From an uncultured Erysipelotrichaceae bacterium (GTDB lineage: Bacteria > Bacillota_I > Bacilli_A > Erysipelotrichales > Erysipelotrichaceae): a stretch of 10,637 bases of DNA. Location: contig CAMOOA010000031.1 in assembly GCA_946621045.1 (NCBI GenBank), forward strand, positions 1 through 10,637, given 5' to 3'. Under the pieces are notes generated by a model. That model saw only the letters and a program-made list of their open reading frames with translations, did no database searches and was not told the DNA's origin. Below, one piece after another: positions 6,687 to 10,637 of the stretch. How positions within the stretch are numbered: position 1 is the first letter of the stretch; each line of letters starts with the position of its first letter. The position numbers were made by a program, and so were the translations under genes.

Positions 6687-7703
6687 TCAGTGAAGGAAAA
6701 AACGGATTCCGGGAATCTTTCTGCCGATCCATACCGCTGCCGCAGACACCAGAAACACGGCAAGCACAAACAGCAGACACGCAGGCAGCGGACTGACTGT
6801 CTTTGCCAGAAGCGGAATCAGAAACTCCAGCCGGTTGCGGACAATATCTTCGATCAGATAGATCCCGAACACACAGCTTCCCAGTTTCCTGAGAACAGCG
6901 TGCCCGGAGGAAAACGTGTGCTGGCTCACCGCAAGAAACACGGTCAATGTATAAAGCCAGACCGGTCCGAACAGCGCTTCCGAAGCGGCCTCTCCGTCAG
7001 ACTTTGCCAGCGCAAGAACACCGCAGAAAACCAGAATGAGAAGCGACGCTGCGATCAGTACCGCAAACTGCTTCCTGCCGGTATTTCGGTGAACCGACAG
7101 ATAATATCCGGCAAGCGGATAGAACAGAAATGCGGATACGGGAAAAAAGGAAAATGCATTGGATCCGCCGGTCAGCGCCGCCGTCATATCCAGAACGGTC
7201 GTAATGCCCTGAAGCACAACAAGCAGTACAAACCACTCCCGGTTCATCTGCCGGGCGATCGCCCGCAGAAACGGAAGCGTGATCAGAAAAATCAGATAGG
7301 AGCGCAGAAACCAGTAAGGCGCGATCGGATCATCATACAGCAGGCACCGGAGATAGCCGGCTGCCGACAGTCCGTCAGATCCGCCTGCCCGGGCCACCCG
7401 CAGATACTGCAGGAGAAACATCACCGCAAAGATCACCGCAAACGGGAGAACCCGTTTCTTCATCAGTTTCTCCGGCGATTCCTCCTTTCCCAGCAGGAGC
7501 GCGCCGGATACCATCAGAAACAGCGGTACGCCGATCTTGCACAGGATCGCAAGAAAAACGGATCCGTACCGTGAGACCGGATCGGATGCGGCGGTATAGA
7601 GTTCATACCCGTATTGTTTTGTGTGATTGAAGATTACACACAGGATGGCGATGATCCGCAGAAGATCATACGAAAAGTTATGTGTGTTTTCCGATGTGTC
7701 CAT
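6687..7703 (-). CDS. Acyltransferase-3 family integral membrane protein
   Basis: This 338-residue polytopic protein has about nine or ten hydrophobic helices. The N-terminus SYDLLRIIAILCVIFNHTKQ carries the family signature of an Arg at the head of helix 1 and a His at its end (Arg16, His27), followed by KIGVPLFLMVSGALLLGKEE and a KKRVLPF stretch, as in OafA/YrhL-type and capsule-locus acyltransferases (Acyl_transf_3). Such proteins acylate (often O-acetylate) exported glycans using a cytoplasmic acyl donor. The start ATG at 7703 has GAGG (7711-7714) seven bases upstream and lies 18 bases after the LicD stop, so it is co-transcribed with LicD. The acyl group and the sugar modified are unknown; some members have been described as polysaccharide-related proteins without shown activity. 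Confidence 0.9.
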   Translation of the reverse strand: MDTSENTHNFSYDLLRIIAILCVIFNHTKQYGYELYTAASDPVSRYGSVFLAILCKIGVPLFLMVSGALLLGKEESPEKLMKKRVLPFAVIFAVMFLLQYLRVARAGGSDGLSAAGYLRCLLYDDPIAPYWFLRSYLIFLITLPFLRAIARQMNREWFVLLVVLQGITTVLDMTAALTGGSNAFSFFPVSAFLFYPLAGYYLSVHRNTGRKQFAVLIAASLLILVFCGVLALAKSDGEAASEALFGPVWLYTLTVFLAVSQHTFSSGHAVLRKLGSCVFGIYLIEDIVRNRLEFLIPLLAKTVSPLPACLLFVLAVFLVSAAAVWIGRKIPGIRFFLH

Positions 7704-7721
7704 GGATAATCCTCGATGTGT

Positions 7722-8534
7722 TCAGTCCTTATACCAGACCTTATAGGCATGGTGGGTCTTCTGTTTTTCGATCGGCGGAAGCTCCATGTAGTTCGGTCCG
7801 TAGAAAACATTCAGACAGCCGTCATATCCGACCGGAATACGGAAGGCATACTGTTCAAACGGCACAATCTTAAACGACCGGTACCATTCCCCTTTCAGAA
7901 GCTCCTGCTTCATCGCAGCGCACGGATAGCCGACATAGGTTGTCAGCTCCGTCGAAGCATACTGGCGGCACATCATGTCCTGATCAAAGATCAGTTCCCT
8001 GCGCGCTCCTTTCTTTGCGAACAGCTTCCGTGCACGGATCACAAGATTCTTATACCAGGCCCGTTCCGGAATAACCTTCCAGTTCTGCACGTCCAGTTTA
8101 TGGCGGACTTTAAGCAGACGCTCGGTCATCGCCTTTGCCTCTTCTTCGGTATTGCCGAGATTGTCGAGCGGAAAAACATCGATATAGACACCGAGTTTCA
8201 CCGGGCTGTCCACCGCCTCTTCCATGACGGTCCTTGTATCGACGAGCTTGCCGGAGGAAACATACAGATCCGGCTCCTGATGAAAGGAAACGAATTCATA
8301 GTTCGGGTTTTCCTTTTCCTCGTTGTAGATCCGCCAGAACGTTTCGTAGTCATTCCGCGGCATTCCGACATCGATATCATCATCCCAGGGAATATAGCCC
8401 CTGTGCCGGACTGCGCCGAGCAGCGTTCCGCCGGTCAGGAAATAGGAAAGATCATGATCAATACAGAACTGATCAAAATCCTTCAGCATTTCCAGCATCA
8501 TCTGTTTCTGTTCTTCCAGTGTGACTTCTCTCAT
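7722..8534 (-). CDS. LicD-family phosphotransferase
   Basis: This 270-residue protein is a clear LicD-family member. The diagnostic N-terminal block is complete: YFLTGGTLLGAVRHRG (31-46) and IPWDDDIDVGMPR (48-60), the GG and Asp cluster (Asp51-53, Asp55) being the metal- and nucleotide-binding part of a nucleotidyltransferase-like fold. LicD enzymes move a phospho-alcohol, classically phosphocholine, from its CDP form onto a glycan; other family members use other CDP-activated groups. No choline kinase or choline transporter is visible, and the nearby cytidylyltransferase is of IspD/TarI type, so phosphocholine should not be assumed. No transmembrane segment is evident, so it probably acts in the cytoplasm before export. 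It begins four bases after the ThDP enzyme's last codon, with only a weak purine-rich SD (GAAGAG), suggesting translational coupling. Confidence 0.94.
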   Translation of the reverse strand: MREVTLEEQKQMMLEMLKDFDQFCIDHDLSYFLTGGTLLGAVRHRGYIPWDDDIDVGMPRNDYETFWRIYNEEKENPNYEFVSFHQEPDLYVSSGKLVDTRTVMEEAVDSPVKLGVYIDVFPLDNLGNTEEEAKAMTERLLKVRHKLDVQNWKVIPERAWYKNLVIRARKLFAKKGARRELIFDQDMMCRQYASTELTTYVGYPCAAMKQELLKGEWYRSFKIVPFEQYAFRIPVGYDGCLNVFYGPNYMELPPIEKQKTHHAYKVWYKD

Positions 8535-8537
8535 AAC

Positions 8538-10322
8538 TTACTCTTCAAACGCCTTGTTCAGTTCTGCCTTGAGAACATCCTCCGGCAGATGCGGGTAAAG
8601 ATCTTCATAATGCGGCATCCGGAAGGTTCCGTCCGGATTGGCAATCGAGCGGAGCCGCGGCTCCACTTCAAGGTTCTTGCTGACGGCGACCTCGCAGACC
8701 ACCGGTCCTTCCATGGCGAGCACTTCCCGGATCACCGGTTCCAGCTCCTCCGCCGAGCGGATGGAACGGTATTCCAGACCATACGCTTTTGTAATCTTTT
8801 CGGTATTGGGAATCGGAACGCCGTCCGATACATCCGTGCCGAAGGTCGGATTGATGTTGTATCCGCCCTGCGACATGCGGACAAACTGGTAGCCGTCATT
8901 GGATACGACAAACAGCTTGACGGGAATCTGATTGCGCTCGATCGTCGCAAACTCATGAATATTCATCTGAAGCGAACCGTCGCCGACAAAGCAGATGACC
9001 TGTCCGCTTCCCCGGTTTGCCTCCGCAAGACCGAGCGAGGTTGCCCAGTAGCCCATGCCGGAAAGACCGCCGGAGATAAAGACCCGCTGCCCTTCCTTCA
9101 CCTGCCAGGTCTGTGCGACCACACTGCAGGAGCTTCCGGTATCCGCGATGACGATATCGTTTTCCTTTGCCTGCTTTGTGACGGCATCGACAAGACGGTA
9201 GGAATTCAGTTCTCCTTCATAATACTTTTCCTGCATGATCGGATAGGACTTCAGCCACTCCTGACATACGGATACCCAGTGATGATGATTTCCCTTCAGT
9301 CCCTCTTCTTCGATGATCTCCAGTGCCTTCGTGAAGAATTCCTTCAGGTCGCCTTCAATCGTTTCATCGATCTTCAGCTCATACTTGACCAGTTCCTTCG
9401 GATCGATCTCGACGAGGATCTTGTGCGACTGCTTGGAGAAATCCCAGATATTGTATCCGGTCGCATTCGGTGCCATATGGCTGCCGAGAACCAGCAGGGT
9501 ATCGCAGGTCTGCGCCGCAAAATGCGCCGAGCGGAAGCCGTGGTTGCCCATGCGTCCTGCGAAATACCTGTTGCCGCTCTGAATCGTATCAATGCCCATG
9601 CGGGGATTGATGACCGGAATATCCATTAATTCAATAAACTTCCGGAACAGTTCCACACTGCCGGAAAGACGGATGCCCTGTCCTGCCATGATCAGCGGAC
9701 GCTTCGATTCCATCAGAGTCTTCAGAACACCGCGGACGGTTTCCTTTGACATGGTCTCCTTCGGAGCGGGAAGCGGTTCGGGCGGGAATGCGCACGGGCA
9801 CTCCGCGGACTGGATACTGATGGGAACATCGATGCATACCGGACCCGGCCGTCCTCCGGCCGCTGTCGCAAAGGCATCCTGCAGGATGTCTGCGGTTTTT
9901 GCCGGATCGTCGATCAGATAATACTTCTTGGTGACCGGCTTCATGATGAGGTCCGTACGCACGTCCTGAGTGCCGTACTGACGCAGATCATGTTCGCGTT
10001 CAAACTTCACATGCGCAAGGCTCGAGTTGCCGGTGAATACGACAACCGCCGAAGAGTCCACATACGCCTGCGCCATGCCGGTAACGGTATTGGTCAGCGC
10101 CGGTCCGTTTGTCACAAAGGCAACACCCGGCTTTCCGGAAATCCGGCCGTAGCCGTCGGCGCCCATGACTGCGGGCTGTTCATGATTGGTAAAGGTGAAC
10201 TTCAGTTTTTCAGATTTGCTGAGGGCCTTGCAGATCCAGAGGGCCGCCCCGCCGACAATGACATAGGCATGATCGATGCCGATGTGTTCCACATATTTGA
10301 CGATATATTCCGATACATTCAT
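8538..10322 (-). CDS. ThDP-dependent acetolactate-synthase-like enzyme
   Basis: This 594-residue protein has the full three-domain layout of the acetolactate synthase/pyruvate decarboxylase group. The N-terminal PYR domain contains the cofactor-activating Glu48 in TNHEQPAVMGADGYGR (45-60) and TNGPALTN (71-78). The central domain (about 190-340) includes MAGQGIRLSG and LVLGSHMAPNATGY. The C-terminal PP domain carries the ThDP/Mg motif GDGS (447-450) with Asn475 after the expected spacing. The usual NN is here ND (SNDGYQFV). Its setting between a cytidylyltransferase and LicD, rather than with isoleucine/valine genes, argues for a surface-polymer role, such as making a precursor by decarboxylation and C-C ligation from pyruvate or another 2-keto acid. 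The chemistry is inferred. YerE, which adds a two-carbon branch to a CDP sugar, is a precedent for ThDP enzymes in polysaccharide pathways. The start ATG 10322 has CAGGAG (10333-10338) ten bases upstream. Branched-chain amino acid synthesis remains possible but unlikely. Confidence 0.92.
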   Translation of the reverse strand: MNVSEYIVKYVEHIGIDHAYVIVGGAALWICKALSKSEKLKFTFTNHEQPAVMGADGYGRISGKPGVAFVTNGPALTNTVTGMAQAYVDSSAVVVFTGNSSLAHVKFEREHDLRQYGTQDVRTDLIMKPVTKKYYLIDDPAKTADILQDAFATAAGGRPGPVCIDVPISIQSAECPCAFPPEPLPAPKETMSKETVRGVLKTLMESKRPLIMAGQGIRLSGSVELFRKFIELMDIPVINPRMGIDTIQSGNRYFAGRMGNHGFRSAHFAAQTCDTLLVLGSHMAPNATGYNIWDFSKQSHKILVEIDPKELVKYELKIDETIEGDLKEFFTKALEIIEEEGLKGNHHHWVSVCQEWLKSYPIMQEKYYEGELNSYRLVDAVTKQAKENDIVIADTGSSCSVVAQTWQVKEGQRVFISGGLSGMGYWATSLGLAEANRGSGQVICFVGDGSLQMNIHEFATIERNQIPVKLFVVSNDGYQFVRMSQGGYNINPTFGTDVSDGVPIPNTEKITKAYGLEYRSIRSAEELEPVIREVLAMEGPVVCEVAVSKNLEVEPRLRSIANPDGTFRMPHYEDLYPHLPEDVLKAELNKAFEE

Positions 10323-10338
10323 GTTATGTATTCTCCTG

Positions 10339-10637
10339 TTATCTGAGCCAGTTCTGATTCATGCTTTCGGAAAGCAGCGCTTTAAACAAAAGCAGATCTT
10401 CCTTGGATGTGATCTTAAAGTTGAAATCCGAGCCGCGGTTGAACCACACCTTATGTCCGCATTCAATGAGCAGCGTACAGGTTGCGACGGATCCGGTGAT
10501 GCCCTTCTTCTTTGCCTCCTCATGCAGCTCCAGCATGTCTTTCAGATACATGCTGTGAGGGGTCTGGGTGCGGTACAGCGTTTCCCGGTCAATGCTGACT
10601 TCGGACTGGATCTTGTCCGGCGTCACCAGCATTGCCT
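10339..10637 (-). CDS. IspD/TarI-like cytidylyltransferase (5' partial, C-terminal part only)
   Basis: Only the last 98-99 codons are in the window; the frame runs off the right edge, so the ATG at 10632 is internal rather than a supported start. The visible part matches the C-terminal half of the IspD/TarI cytidylyltransferase family: SIDRETLYRTQTPHSM (the family's R..LY..QTP block), then SVATCTLLIECGHKVWF and the closing NFKITSKEDLLLFKALL. These enzymes transfer CMP from CTP onto a phospho-alcohol: methylerythritol phosphate for IspD, ribitol phosphate for TarI. Being first in a polysaccharide block with LicD suggests it makes the CDP-linked group that LicD uses. The substrate-binding N-terminal half is not visible, so IspD of isoprenoid synthesis cannot be excluded from sequence alone. 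The stop is 16 bases before the ThDP enzyme start. Confidence 0.85.
   Translation of the reverse strand, partial: AMLVTPDKIQSEVSIDRETLYRTQTPHSMYLKDMLELHEEAKKKGITGSVATCTLLIECGHKVWFNRGSDFNFKITSKEDLLLFKALLSESMNQNWLR

Noticed and set aside
6321..7574. A 417-codon open frame on the + strand opposite the GT2 and acyltransferase genes
   Set aside because: It crosses the intergenic promoter/inverted-repeat region and two well-supported genes; the product is basic and of low information.
7619..7641. TGTGTG...CACACA inverted repeat
   Set aside because: It lies inside the acyltransferase coding region, is short, and has no relation to a start or stop.
7716..9629. A 637-codon open frame on the + strand opposite LicD and the ThDP enzyme
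   Set aside because: It runs antisense across two genes with complete family signatures, shows no recognisable domain, and spans their junction. Codon bias on the real strand explains the lack of stops.
1..10637. CRISPR arrays, tRNA/rRNA genes, insertion sequences, attachment sites
   Set aside because: No regularly spaced direct repeats, no tRNA-like clover or rRNA sequence, and no transposase or integrase motif were seen on either strand.

Overview
The window looks like a cell-surface locus of a Gram-positive, Bacillota-type bacterium. The evidence is strong GGAGG-type ribosome binding sites, a lipoprotein-type signal, a secreted CAP protein with wall-binding-like C-terminal repeats, and a polysaccharide export and decoration cluster. 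Base composition is moderately G+C-rich (a little over half by eye). The style of the secreted proteins recalls gut or oral Erysipelotrichia/Clostridia, but this is an impression and no marker gene settles the taxonomy.

Layout: bases 1-1529 on the + strand hold the 3' part of a single-pass membrane protein with a long extracytoplasmic domain and a Pro/Thr/Glu-rich repeated tail, closed by an intrinsic terminator at 1591-1626. Everything else is on the - strand. Read in transcription order from the right edge it is: an IspD/TarI-like cytidylyltransferase (3' part only, 10637-10339), a ThDP-dependent acetolactate-synthase-like enzyme (10322-8538), a LicD-family phosphotransferase (8534-7722), an integral-membrane acyltransferase-3 protein (7703-6687), a terminator-like inverted repeat with an internal promoter (6679-6621), a GT2 glycosyltransferase (6620-5667), a Wzx-like flippase (5656-4130), an Ig-like lipoprotein with a Cys-rich tail (4128-3565), a hairpin (3550-3508), and a secreted CAP-domain protein (3490-1655). 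Genes inside each block are separated by 1-18 bases, so there appear to be two adjoining transcription units. No stretch over 300 bases lacks a gene.

Proposed working model (inference): the cytidylyltransferase and ThDP enzyme make a CDP-activated small molecule, LicD attaches it to a glycan as a phosphodiester, the acyltransferase adds an acyl group, the GT2 enzyme builds the glycan and the flippase exports the lipid-linked unit. The lipoprotein and CAP protein would act at the surface. The CDP compound itself cannot be read from this sequence. The most notable details are the ThDP enzyme/cytidylyltransferase/LicD combination, a flippase whose best-supported start is a non-canonical ACG, and an inverted repeat that would pair with the GT2 ribosome binding site only in read-through transcripts.
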